From Chloroflexota bacterium (GTDB lineage: Bacteria > Chloroflexota > Anaerolineae > CG2-30-64-16), in contig JAPLHB010000055.1 in the NCBI GenBank assembly GCA_026389845.1, forward strand, positions 55,738 through 119,737: a stretch of DNA of 64,000 nt, in the 5' to 3' direction. This document shows positions 17,392-26,934 of this stretch, piece after piece. Numbering within the stretch: the stretch's first letter is position 1; the number at the start of each line of letters is the position of its first letter. The notes under the pieces were generated by a model. The model was not told the DNA's origin. It searched no databases and was given only the letters and a program-made list of their open reading frames with translations. A program made the translations under genes and the position numbers.

Positions 17392-17742
17392 TACGATATC
17401 GAATCCGTCGTCAGTGGCCCCGGCGCCGGCAACGATCGGCTGCGCTTCATCGAGGTCAAGGGCCGCATATCCGGCGCGGAGACGGTGACGATCACTAAGA
17501 ATGAGATCCTGACAGCACTGAACAAACCCGACGACTGGCTCCTGGCGTTGGTGGAAGTGCCGCCCGCGCCCGACTTCGGTGAGGCGCTGATGGTGGGCGA
17601 GGAGCGGCCGACTTACGGCGCGCCGGCCGGCTGTGTGGTAAAATACGTGCAGCGTCCGTTCACGCGCGAGCCGGACTTCGGCGCGACGAGCGTCAATTAC
17701 AATTGGCGCGACCTGTGGACGCGCGGGGAGATCGTGACATGA
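17392..17742 (+). pseudogene. Severed DUF3883 C-terminal domain of the helicase
   Basis: In the same frame as the helicase once the IS is removed. It encodes YDIESVVSGPGAGNDRLRFI, EVKGRISGAETVTITKNEIL and a C-terminal part ending NWRDLWTRGEIVT. This matches the DUF3883 domain often appended to SNF2-like helicases in defence loci; the EVKGR core resembles a PD-(D/E)XK-like fold element. It has lost its own start and is probably not translated except by chance from GTG/ATG codons within. Its TGA overlaps the ATG of the next gene, showing the original operon order. Confidence 0.85.
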
Positions 17743-18902
17743 CAAGCAAAACCAATAAGCCATTGCGTTTGACAGCGGTCCATCTGGAAAACTGGCGCAA
17801 CTTCACGCTGGCAGATGTTGCACTGCAGCAACGAGTTTTCCTTGTCGGGCCAAATGCGGCGGGAAAATCTAACTTACTGGATGGTTTTCGCTTTTTACAC
17901 GACATCGTCGCTGTAGGCGGCGGCTTCCAGGAGGCGGTGCGCAAGCGCGGCGGCGTATCCAAGCTGCGGAGTCTGGCTGCGCGTCGCTACCCGGATGTGG
18001 TCGTACAGGTGCAGATCGGCAACGATGAAGACCCCGCGGCCTGGACTTATGAGTTGCGCTTCACCCAAGACAACCGCCAGCGCCCGATTATCAAGCGCGA
18101 ATGGGCCGCGAAGGCCGGCAAGACCATCATCGAACGCCCAGATGAAAAAGACGGCAGCGATCCAGAGCGACTGACCCAGACCTATCTCGAACAGGTCAAC
18201 GCCAACCTGGAATTCCGGGATGTGAGCGATTTCCTGACGACGATTCGTTATCTGCATATCGTCCCGCAACTTGTCCGGGAGCCAGATCGCTCGGTGGGCC
18301 GGAGCAATGACCCCTATGGGGGCGATTTCTTGGAACAGATTGCCCGCACTACTGAGAAGACCCAGAAGGCGCGCTTGCGCAAAATCAGCAACGCCTTGAA
18401 GGTTGCGGTGCCGCAATTGGCCGAACTGGTGTTATGGCGCGATGACGTCAAGGGCACGCCCCATCTGCGCGGGAAGTACGAGCACTGGCGTCCCCAGGGC
18501 GCCTGGCAGACGGAGGAGCAGTTCTCGGATGGCACGCTCCGGCTGACGGGATTGCTATGGGCCGTCTTAGATGGCGCTGGCCCGCTCTTGCTTGAGGAGC
18601 CAGAACTGTCGCTCCATCCGGAGGTGGTTCGATTTCTGCCCCAGATGTTCGCTCGTATCCAAGGCCGTTCGGGCCGGCAAGTTCTGGTCAGTACGCACTC
18701 GACCGATCTTCTCCGCGACAGCGGCATCGGTCTGGATGAAGTGCTCCTGTTGCGACCCGGCACAGAGGGCACTACCGTGTCGGCAGCGCGCGAGCGAGAC
18801 GAGGTCAAGCTGCTTCTCGATAGTGGTCTGAGCATGGCTGAGGCCGTCATGCCCCTGACCCGACCGGAACGCGCCGAACAACTGACGCTCTTTGGGGAAT
18901 GA
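17739..18902 (+). CDS. AAA ATPase of the OLD/AAA_21 type, partner of a TOPRIM protein
   Basis: 387 aa from ATG 17739 (overlaps helicase TGA). Walker A GPNAAGKSNLLDG at about 36, ABC-like signature SDGTLRLTGLLWA at about 265, Walker B LLLEEPELSLHPE at about 283 and a H-loop-like LVSTHSTDLL at about 320. This is the SMC/ABC-like ATPase class of OLD, PARIS and AbiL-type defence pairs. The next gene, overlapping by 4 bases, encodes a TOPRIM-like protein, so the two probably act as a complex that senses phage and triggers a nuclease. It lies inside the helicase-methylase operon and may be an accessory module or an independent system. Confidence 0.85.
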   Translation: MTSKTNKPLRLTAVHLENWRNFTLADVALQQRVFLVGPNAAGKSNLLDGFRFLHDIVAVGGGFQEAVRKRGGVSKLRSLAARRYPDVVVQVQIGNDEDPAAWTYELRFTQDNRQRPIIKREWAAKAGKTIIERPDEKDGSDPERLTQTYLEQVNANLEFRDVSDFLTTIRYLHIVPQLVREPDRSVGRSNDPYGGDFLEQIARTTEKTQKARLRKISNALKVAVPQLAELVLWRDDVKGTPHLRGKYEHWRPQGAWQTEEQFSDGTLRLTGLLWAVLDGAGPLLLEEPELSLHPEVVRFLPQMFARIQGRSGRQVLVSTHSTDLLRDSGIGLDEVLLLRPGTEGTTVSAARERDEVKLLLDSGLSMAEAVMPLTRPERAEQLTLFGE

Positions 18903-19543
18903 AACCGATGCCACCTTTGCCCATCACCTTTTCGGCAGCCGTCGAGGGTCCGTCCGACGAGGCCGTTCTACGGCGCGTTGTCGAGCATCTCGGTGCAACC
19001 CTGGGGCCTGTTTATGGCAAGACCGGCAAGGCAACCCTGCTGAGACAACTGCACAGCTACAATCAGGCCGCACAATTCCAACCGTGGATCGTCCTCGTTG
19101 ATCTGGACCGGGATACCGAGTGTGCGCCGCCGGCCCGGGCGCAGTGGCTGCCTACCGCGGCGGCGCACATGTGCTTCCGGATCGCAGTGCGAGAAGTCGA
19201 GAGCTGGCTCCTGGCAGATCGGGAGACGCTGGCGGATTTCCTGGGGGTTGCCCTGTCACGCATCCCCATAAGTCCTGAAACCCTGGACGATCCCAAAGCA
19301 GCCCTGGTCAACCTCGCTCGCCGTTCCCGCCGCCGCGACATCCGGGTGGATATGGTGCCACGACCGGAGAGCGGCCGGTCGGAAGGACCGGCCTACACTT
19401 CGCGCCTCATCGAGTATGCTCAGGGTTCCTGGCGACCAGACATCGCAGCCCAGCACGCCGACAGCCTACAGCGGTTTTGCGGGCGCGTGGCTGAACTTAT
19501 GGCGCGACCCGTTGTCTTGGACAGCGAGAGACCCGGCAAATGA
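18899..19543 (+). CDS. TOPRIM-like (DUF4276-like) effector protein
   Basis: 214 aa. VEGPSDEAVL (Glu15 region) and VLVDLDRD (DxD at about 68) match the TOPRIM metal-binding acidic residues. The middle VREVESWLLADRETLADFLG is a conserved signature of uncharacterised proteins paired with AAA_21 ATPases. ATG overlaps the ATPase stop (ATGA), and its own TGA overlaps the ATG of a truncated methylase start. Predicted nuclease effector controlled by the ATPase. The DUF number is recalled, not searched; the TOPRIM call is from motifs. Confidence 0.65.
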   Translation: MKPMPPLPITFSAAVEGPSDEAVLRRVVEHLGATLGPVYGKTGKATLLRQLHSYNQAAQFQPWIVLVDLDRDTECAPPARAQWLPTAAAHMCFRIAVREVESWLLADRETLADFLGVALSRIPISPETLDDPKAALVNLARRSRRRDIRVDMVPRPESGRSEGPAYTSRLIEYAQGSWRPDIAAQHADSLQRFCGRVAELMARPVVLDSERPGK

Positions 19544-19803
19544 CCACTCAACGCAAGCTCATCGCGGTCGCCCTCACCCTCGAAGCCATCAACAAGGAAT
19601 CGGCGCGCGAGAAATCCATCCGCCCCGGCCACCCGAGCACGCTGCACCTGTGGTGGGCGCGACGGCCGCTGGCCGCGTGCTGTGCCGTGATCTTCGCGCG
19701 ACTGGCACGTCCTTTGGGCGCACGGGAAGGCGGCGGGATGAACGTTGATCTGACTCAACTCGCTACCGGCCGCAATTACGTCACTGTCATGCGTTTGACG
19801 TAA
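19540..19803 (+). pseudogene. Truncated 5' copy of the DUF1156 methylase gene
   Basis: The first ~54 codons (KLIAVALTLEAINKESAREK, GHPSTLHLWWARRPLAA) are nearly identical to the start of the intact methylase at 19982. After AVIFARLAR the match stops and the frame runs into unrelated sequence ending at 19803. The start overlaps the TOPRIM stop by ATGA, as an intact operon gene would. It is therefore a remnant of an original methylase gene, or a recombination scar left when cargo was gained. Confidence 0.85.
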
Positions 19804-19807
19804 TTGC
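19772..19807. repeat. Perfect 12-bp inverted repeat upstream of the methylase
   Basis: GCAATTACGTCA (19772-19783) and TGACGTAATTGC (19796-19807) with a 12-nt loop, followed closely by a third partial copy GACGTAAT. No U-tract follows, so it is more likely an operator or recombination site than a terminator. It marks the end of the truncated methylase remnant. Confidence 0.6.
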
Positions 19808-19981
19808 GACGTAATCTTTGACACAATTGAACCGAGACACTCGTTGCATCAGGATACTGCTGTTGCGAAATCTGATCGTGCAACGGTCAAGGATCCCGAT
19901 GACCACCCATCGCAAACACATCAAAGTCGCCTTATCCGCCTGAAGGCTCCAATCCAGAGTCGAGGCCTTAGTTGGAGAACC

Positions 19982-22873
<2,892 letters not shown>

Positions 22874-22897
22874 CTCAAATTCAGGGCTTCGCAGGAG

Positions 22898-23380
22898 ATG
22901 GCTAAGATGATTCTGCAAGACGTGCCTCCAATTCCGTCGTTGACCGAGGATAAGTCCAGAGCGCGCAAGATCGCGTGGCGCGTTGCTGCGGTCATGCTCT
23001 TAGCAATAGCGCTGCTTAACGCATTCACCCTGATCACAATGCCGGACCTTGTCACCAACCAGACATCCGCGGTGCTGGTGATCAACGTGGTGCTGGCGAT
23101 TGGCTTGCTGTGCGAGAAGCGGTGGGCGCTCGTTTGGACGCTCGGGCGGGCGGTGTTGGGCGGCATCGTGCTCGTCATCGCCGCCATCGTCCAACAGAAT
23201 TACCTCGAAATCCCATTTCAGATCGCCCTGGCCGTGAGCCTGGGCATTGTGCTCACCGGACGTCCGCACAAGCGTCGCACGCTCGTGGCCGGCGTACTCT
23301 TCGCAATAACCTTCTTTATCATGGCGGACCTGTATGTTCTGGCGTGGCTGGCCCAACTTCTGGATATTCCCATCGGCTGA
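22898..23380 (+). CDS. Small four-helix membrane protein (cargo 1)
   Basis: 160 aa, no family recognised. After a polar N-terminus come four hydrophobic segments: about 27-50, 58-80, 85-103 and 107-150, separated by short basic loops (GRPHKRRT). The sequence KIAWRVAAVMLLAIALLN is clearly related to KTAWRVAAVMLLVTAISN of the next membrane gene, so the two are paralogues. Start ATG 22898; ATG 22907 is an alternative. It sits 25 bp after the methylase stop and just before a methylase-tail repeat. A membrane effector role is possible but is inference. Confidence 0.7.
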   Translation: MAKMILQDVPPIPSLTEDKSRARKIAWRVAAVMLLAIALLNAFTLITMPDLVTNQTSAVLVINVVLAIGLLCEKRWALVWTLGRAVLGGIVLVIAAIVQQNYLEIPFQIALAVSLGIVLTGRPHKRRTLVAGVLFAITFFIMADLYVLAWLAQLLDIPIG

Positions 23381-23385
23381 CGTAT

Positions 23386-23494
23386 GGGAGGTGCAGCCAT
23401 ACAACAGGCTGGTGGTCGCGCGGAGCGAAGTGGGCAGGTTGGCGGTGGAGAGAGTGAAGGAGATGCCGGTGCAGGGCAAGTTGTTCGAGACGTG
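23386..23494 (+). repeat. Methylase 3'-end repeat, copy B
   Basis: Non-coding copy of the methylase tail: GGAGGTGCAGCCATACAACA to GGCAAGTTGTTCGAGACGTGA. Its conceptual translation (VQPYNRLVVARSEVGRLAV, then a stop) matches the methylase C-terminus with few changes. Downstream similarity continues past the stop (ATTCGAGGCTTTAGCCGG versus ATTCAGGGCTTCGCAGG), so the duplicated unit was longer than the coding end. Confidence 0.85.
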
Positions 23495-23498
23495 ATTT

Positions 23499-23569
23499 GG
23501 ATTCGAGGCTTTAGCCGGTCCCTGGCGGCGTGTCGTAACCAGTGGCACACCGGCTGAGGCCTTGAATCC
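23499..23569. repeat. Long imperfect inverted repeat after tail copy B
   Basis: GGATTCGAGGCTTTAGCCGGT (23499-23519) and ACCGGCTGAGGCCTTGAATCC (23549-23569) match at 17 of 21 positions across a 29-nt loop. Fragments with the same core lie at about 19960 (GTCGAGGCCTTAG) and 26763 (CGGCTGAAGCCTTTGTAG), each at a boundary of cargo genes. Confidence 0.65.
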
Positions 23570-23666
23570 GTAGCTGAGTCGGAGTGGCAACTCTCGCGAG
23601 ACGGGCTCGATTTTAGCCGTAGATCGGTTGCGACCCTGCAACCGGCAAGAGGCACGGGAGGGCGGG

Positions 23667-24590
23667 ATGAGGACAGAAGATAGACTTGCGACGCCTGCAA
23701 GGAAGACCGCTTGGCGTGTCGCAGCGGTCATGCTGCTTGTCACGGCCATTTCCAATTTCGTTCAGATTCTTCTTAACGCCGAGGGAGCCGCATCACGCCT
23801 CATAACAACCATCATCATTGACCTGGTGCTGATGGTCGGGCTTTGGGCAGGCGTGTCGTGGGCGCGTACCTGGACTTTATGGCGCGCCGGCGCCGGCGCG
23901 GTGCTCTTCCCCATCATCTTGATCACGCAACACGAGTATGCCATCGCCGTCGCACAATTCGCCGTGACGGGCGGCGTGTTGCTGATACTGACGGGTCAGT
24001 CCAGCACCCGGCGAACCGTCCTCAGCAGCGGGCTATTTGCCTGCGGCATCCTGCTCGTTTTGATTATGCCTTTTGTGACGGCCACAGTCGGGGCTTTCAA
24101 GGAAGCCCATAGCGAGCGGGCGCTCCTCACAAAGGGCTACGATGCAATCAACCGTGAGGACTATGCCGCCGCGTCAAATGCCTTCAATGCAGTCTTAGAG
24201 ATGGACCCGGATTCCGCCCTGGCCTACAACGGCTGGGGTTGGATAGACTATTGGCAGAAGCAGTATGAACATGCGCTGACCAACTACAACCGTGCGATCG
24301 AATTGGATCCCGACGATGCGGGCTTCTATGTTAACCGGTGCGGCACATTCATGGAACTGCAGTGGTTCGAGGAGGCGCTTGCCGACATGGATCGGGCGAT
24401 CGAGCTGGATGATAGTGACTATCAGGATTTTGTCCTCCGTGGAATGATTCATATCAAGCTGCACCATCCTGCGGAGGCACGAGCCGACTGGGAGACAGCC
24501 TTGAAGAAAGCGCCGAAGGGTGCTGACGTCAGCGAAATCAAAGCACTATTGAAGGCGCTCGACGCGCCAGGCGGTGAGATCATGAGTTGA
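23667..24590 (+). CDS. Membrane protein with C-terminal TPR repeats (cargo 2)
   Basis: 307 aa from ATG 23667 with GGGAGGGCGGG just upstream. Residues 1-150 form four hydrophobic helices paralogous to cargo 1. Residues about 165-300 form three to four TPR units (YAAASNAFNAVLEMDPDSAL, HALTNYNRAIELDPDDAGFY, ALADMDRAIELDDSDYQDF). The TPR part is probably cytoplasmic or exposed for protein contacts. It is followed by a degenerate methylase-tail repeat. A sensor or effector role in the defence locus is plausible but unproven. Confidence 0.75.
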   Translation: MRTEDRLATPARKTAWRVAAVMLLVTAISNFVQILLNAEGAASRLITTIIIDLVLMVGLWAGVSWARTWTLWRAGAGAVLFPIILITQHEYAIAVAQFAVTGGVLLILTGQSSTRRTVLSSGLFACGILLVLIMPFVTATVGAFKEAHSERALLTKGYDAINREDYAAASNAFNAVLEMDPDSALAYNGWGWIDYWQKQYEHALTNYNRAIELDPDDAGFYVNRCGTFMELQWFEEALADMDRAIELDDSDYQDFVLRGMIHIKLHHPAEARADWETALKKAPKGADVSEIKALLKALDAPGGEIMS

Positions 24591-24621
24591 AGGGCTGGGC
24601 GCCGGCCGGAAGATGGGGTCG

Positions 24622-24680
24622 TGTACCGCGCTGGCGTTCGTGTGGAGCGAGGCGGGAAGGTCGGCGGTGGAGGGGGCGCC
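24622..24680 (+). repeat. Methylase 3'-end repeat, copy C (degenerate)
   Basis: CTGGCGTTCGTGTGGAGCGA-GGCGGGAAGGTCGGCGGTGGAG aligns with the methylase tail over about 43 bp with mostly transition differences. It has no reading frame. The oldest-looking of the tail copies. Confidence 0.6.
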
Positions 24681-24759
24681 CCAGAAACCAGTTCACTAGC
24701 GATGGCTATGGGGCGATGCAGTCTTGGGGCCAGTTGAAAGGATGAAAGGGGTTGCATAA

Positions 24760-25302
24760 ATGAACGTCTCAGAGACCGTTGAGCGTATGCTTTCCGGTGT
24801 GCGTCGTCGTCCGGAGTGCTTCGACCTTGCCCAGGATAGGGGTCTGGGCGAAGGGATGCTTATAGAGAAATGGCTTCTTACCGAGATGCTGGTGCAGCTC
24901 GTCAGATTGCGCGACGAGCGTGCCCTTCAGGCAGTTGAAGGGGAGCATAAGTTCCCCATCAAGAAGACAAGTCGCTTCGAGCATTGCGACCTGTGGTGGC
25001 GCTCGGACGGGATCGAGTACTGGCTCGAGGTCAAGACAGTCGTTCTTGATCGGTGGGGCATCCCACGCGGCTTCGAAGAAGTCCAGGGAGATTACGAGAA
25101 GCGGAACCGTTTGAGGGCAATTGATCGCTTTCACCAGCTGGTCCTGACGTTTCCGGTTTCAGATGACGACTCAGCCAAGTGGCAGTCAAAGTGGCAGAAT
25201 GCAGCTGGTAAAACCGGACAGACTATTGAGCATTTCTGGTTTGATCTTCTTTGGCCGAAAGCAGGTGTACTGAGCATACTGCTCTCTTCTAGCGTTGAAT
25301 GA
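24760..25302 (+). CDS. PD-(D/E)XK-like protein (cargo 3)
   Basis: 180 aa, no named family recognised. The segment EHCDLWWRSDGIEYWLEVKT has the D-x9-ExK spacing and hydrophobic strand pattern of a PD-(D/E)XK nuclease core, with an upstream Glu-rich helix (GEGMLIEKWLLTEMLVQLV) that could supply the first acidic residue. The C-terminus is Trp-rich. Position among cargo genes, right before the DUF499 5' repeat, fits a nuclease effector or restriction component. Start ATG 24760 with GAAAGGGG upstream. Confidence 0.6.
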   Translation: MNVSETVERMLSGVRRRPECFDLAQDRGLGEGMLIEKWLLTEMLVQLVRLRDERALQAVEGEHKFPIKKTSRFEHCDLWWRSDGIEYWLEVKTVVLDRWGIPRGFEEVQGDYEKRNRLRAIDRFHQLVLTFPVSDDDSAKWQSKWQNAAGKTGQTIEHFWFDLLWPKAGVLSILLSSSVE

Positions 25303-25311
25303 GGGGTAAGC

Positions 25312-25566
25312 ATGGCAATCACCAACCACGAGCGTGTCGGCAAGGCGCTGGACCTCTTGCGCCAGGGCCTGGCGCCCTACATCGAGCGCGAGATGCGCGC
25401 CGCATACGAGAGCCAGTGGCGCAAGCAAGCCGCCTACAGCCTCACGCGCGAGGGCGACCCGCAGGAGGCGCTGCCGTACAACGGGTTGGTGGTCGCATGG
25501 AGTGAGGTGGGGCGGTTGGCGGTGGTGAAGGCTAAGGAAGTGCCGGCGCAAGGAAGGCTATTCTGA
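25312..25566 (+). pseudogene. Chimeric scar ORF: DUF499 gene 5' end fused to methylase 3' end
   Basis: 84 aa. Codons 1 to about 50 (MAITNHERVGKALDLLRQGL onward) are almost identical at DNA level to the start of the DUF499 gene at 26935. The remainder (EALPYNGLVVAWSEVGRLAV to the stop) is the methylase C-terminus. The fusion keeps an open frame and a GGGGTAAGC leader, so a small protein with part of the HEPN domain could be made, but no function is expected. It is best read as the junction left by unequal crossover. Confidence 0.9.
25468..25566 (+). repeat. Methylase 3'-end repeat, copy D
   Basis: GAGGCGCTGCCGTACAACGG to the TGA stop, nearly identical to copy A and the best-preserved duplicate. 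It forms the 3' half of the chimeric scar ORF. Confidence 0.9.
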
Positions 25567-25579
25567 GGGAGCAAATGGA

Positions 25580-26281
25580 ATGAACTTCGATATTTATTGC
25601 GATGAGAGTCGCCAGGAGTACTTCGCGACGCCGTCATCCGGTTTGCAGGAGCGCTTTGTGCTGATCGGTGGCCTATGGGTCATCACCGAGAAGCGGGAAG
25701 AGCTGAAGGCTCAGATCAAGCAACTGCGCGCCACGCACGATGTTCACGGCGAGTTCAAATGGACCAGGGTAAGCCCATCACGCCTGTCCTTCTACCTGGA
25801 CGTAGTGAACTTGTTCTTCAGCAGCGATGCCATGCGGTTTCGTTGCCTTGTCTTGCCAGCGAATCAACTTGATGCCATCCATTTTCACGACGGCGACAAT
25901 GAGTTGATGTTCTACAAATTCTATTATCAGCTCTTGCACCACTGGATCTTGGATTTCAACGCTTATCGCGTCTTCACGGACTTGCGAACCAATCGGGTGA
26001 AGCAGCGCCTTGATCGGCTCAGACAAATCCTGGATAATTCCAACTACTTTGCAGATGTTGCGAGCGTGCAGGCTCTCCCATCAGAGCAACTTGACCTTCT
26101 GCAACTGGCTGATTTGCTGATCGGCGCAGTAGGCTACCGGTTTCACCGAGGAGGCGCCAGTTCTGCCAAGCTGGCTGTAGCCCAGGCGATTGAGATCAAG
26201 CTCGGCCACCCGATTCAGCCGACACGCAAGACTGAAGAGAAGTTCAATGTGTTTCGTTGGCGTCCAGGCGGAGGGTGGTAA
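25580..26281 (+). CDS. DUF3800 family protein (cargo 4)
   Basis: 233 aa. N-terminal FDIYCDES followed by RFVLIGGLWV, and C-terminal EQLDLLQLADLLIGAVGYRF, are the DUF3800 signatures; this family has an RNase H-like fold with acidic residues (Asp8/Glu9, Asp107-type, Asp in LADL) suited to metal binding. DUF3800 proteins are common in defence islands and near mobile genes. It starts 13 bp after the scar ORF and is followed 1 bp later by cargo 5, with which it probably forms a two-gene unit. Confidence 0.85.
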   Translation: MNFDIYCDESRQEYFATPSSGLQERFVLIGGLWVITEKREELKAQIKQLRATHDVHGEFKWTRVSPSRLSFYLDVVNLFFSSDAMRFRCLVLPANQLDAIHFHDGDNELMFYKFYYQLLHHWILDFNAYRVFTDLRTNRVKQRLDRLRQILDNSNYFADVASVQALPSEQLDLLQLADLLIGAVGYRFHRGGASSAKLAVAQAIEIKLGHPIQPTRKTEEKFNVFRWRPGGGW

Positions 26282-26282
26282 G

Positions 26283-26708
26283 ATGCCGCCTGCGCTCGTG
26301 CATTACGCTACTGAAGCCGAATATCGCGATCATTATGAGCGCTGCTATTGCCGTGTCGTGATCCACACGTTCGATGGTCTGCGAGTGCATTTCCCCAGAC
26401 AACAGTTCGACGACGCGTTCTTCGAGAGCGCAGACCGAAAGGCACGGGACAAAAGCGTCTTCTCGCTGGAACGCGCGGAGCGGATAGATTGGATTCGCGC
26501 TGCCGTCGAGGATCCTACGGCAGAACTATACCAGGGTTGGGACCGAGATCGGAAAGTGATTGCCCACGGCCGTCGGATCGCCCTCGTATTCGGCAATTAT
26601 GTCGTAGTTTTGCAGGTTAGCAGCAAGCGCAGCGCGGCGACTTTCATCACGGCGTACGTGGCCGACCCTAACACACTGCGCAAGATCAGAAGCAATCCGC
26701 GATGGTAA
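26283..26708 (+). CDS. PBECR-like putative nuclease (cargo 5)
   Basis: 141 aa from ATG 26283 with GGCGGAGGGTGG ahead; the track start at 26190 lies inside DUF3800. The C-terminus GNYVVVLQVSSKRSAATFIT, AYVADPNTLRKIRSNPRW resembles the end of PBECR/RelE-barnase-like nuclease domains, and His near HGRRIALVF could be catalytic. Coupled to the DUF3800 gene by 1-bp spacing. Family assignment is tentative; a toxin-like effector is inference. Confidence 0.55.
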   Translation: MPPALVHYATEAEYRDHYERCYCRVVIHTFDGLRVHFPRQQFDDAFFESADRKARDKSVFSLERAERIDWIRAAVEDPTAELYQGWDRDRKVIAHGRRIALVFGNYVVVLQVSSKRSAATFITAYVADPNTLRKIRSNPRW

Positions 26709-26742
26709 CAAGCGTAGCGAAGACGGGGGAAAGAAAAGCAAG

Positions 26743-26785
26743 AGCCGCTGGTTAGTATTGGCCCAGCGGCTGAAGCCTTTGTAGG
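26743..26785. repeat. Hairpin between cargo 5 and the DUF499 gene
   Basis: Perfect 9-bp stem AGCCGCTGG / CCAGCGGCT with an 11-nt loop, followed by GAAGCCTTTGTAG, which resembles the 3' arm of the inverted repeat at 23499-23569. It has no T-tract, so it may be a boundary element rather than a terminator. The next 150 bp up to the ATPase start are A/T-richer than the neighbourhood and hold no gene. Confidence 0.55.
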
Positions 26786-26934
26786 ACCCAGACTGTAAGT
26801 AAAGGTCAACACCATCATAACCGATCCGAGACCAAAAGTCAATAGATTTTCGAACAATTGGGCAAATTCGGCTCATTCATCGCGTTGATGCGCCTGTCCA
26901 GGTGAGTCCGGGCAGCTCAAGTCGGGAGACAAAT

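Noticed and set aside
19818-19850. Promoter for the methylase (TTGACA at 19818)
   Set aside because: No acceptable -10 hexamer at 16-18 bp spacing; left unannotated.
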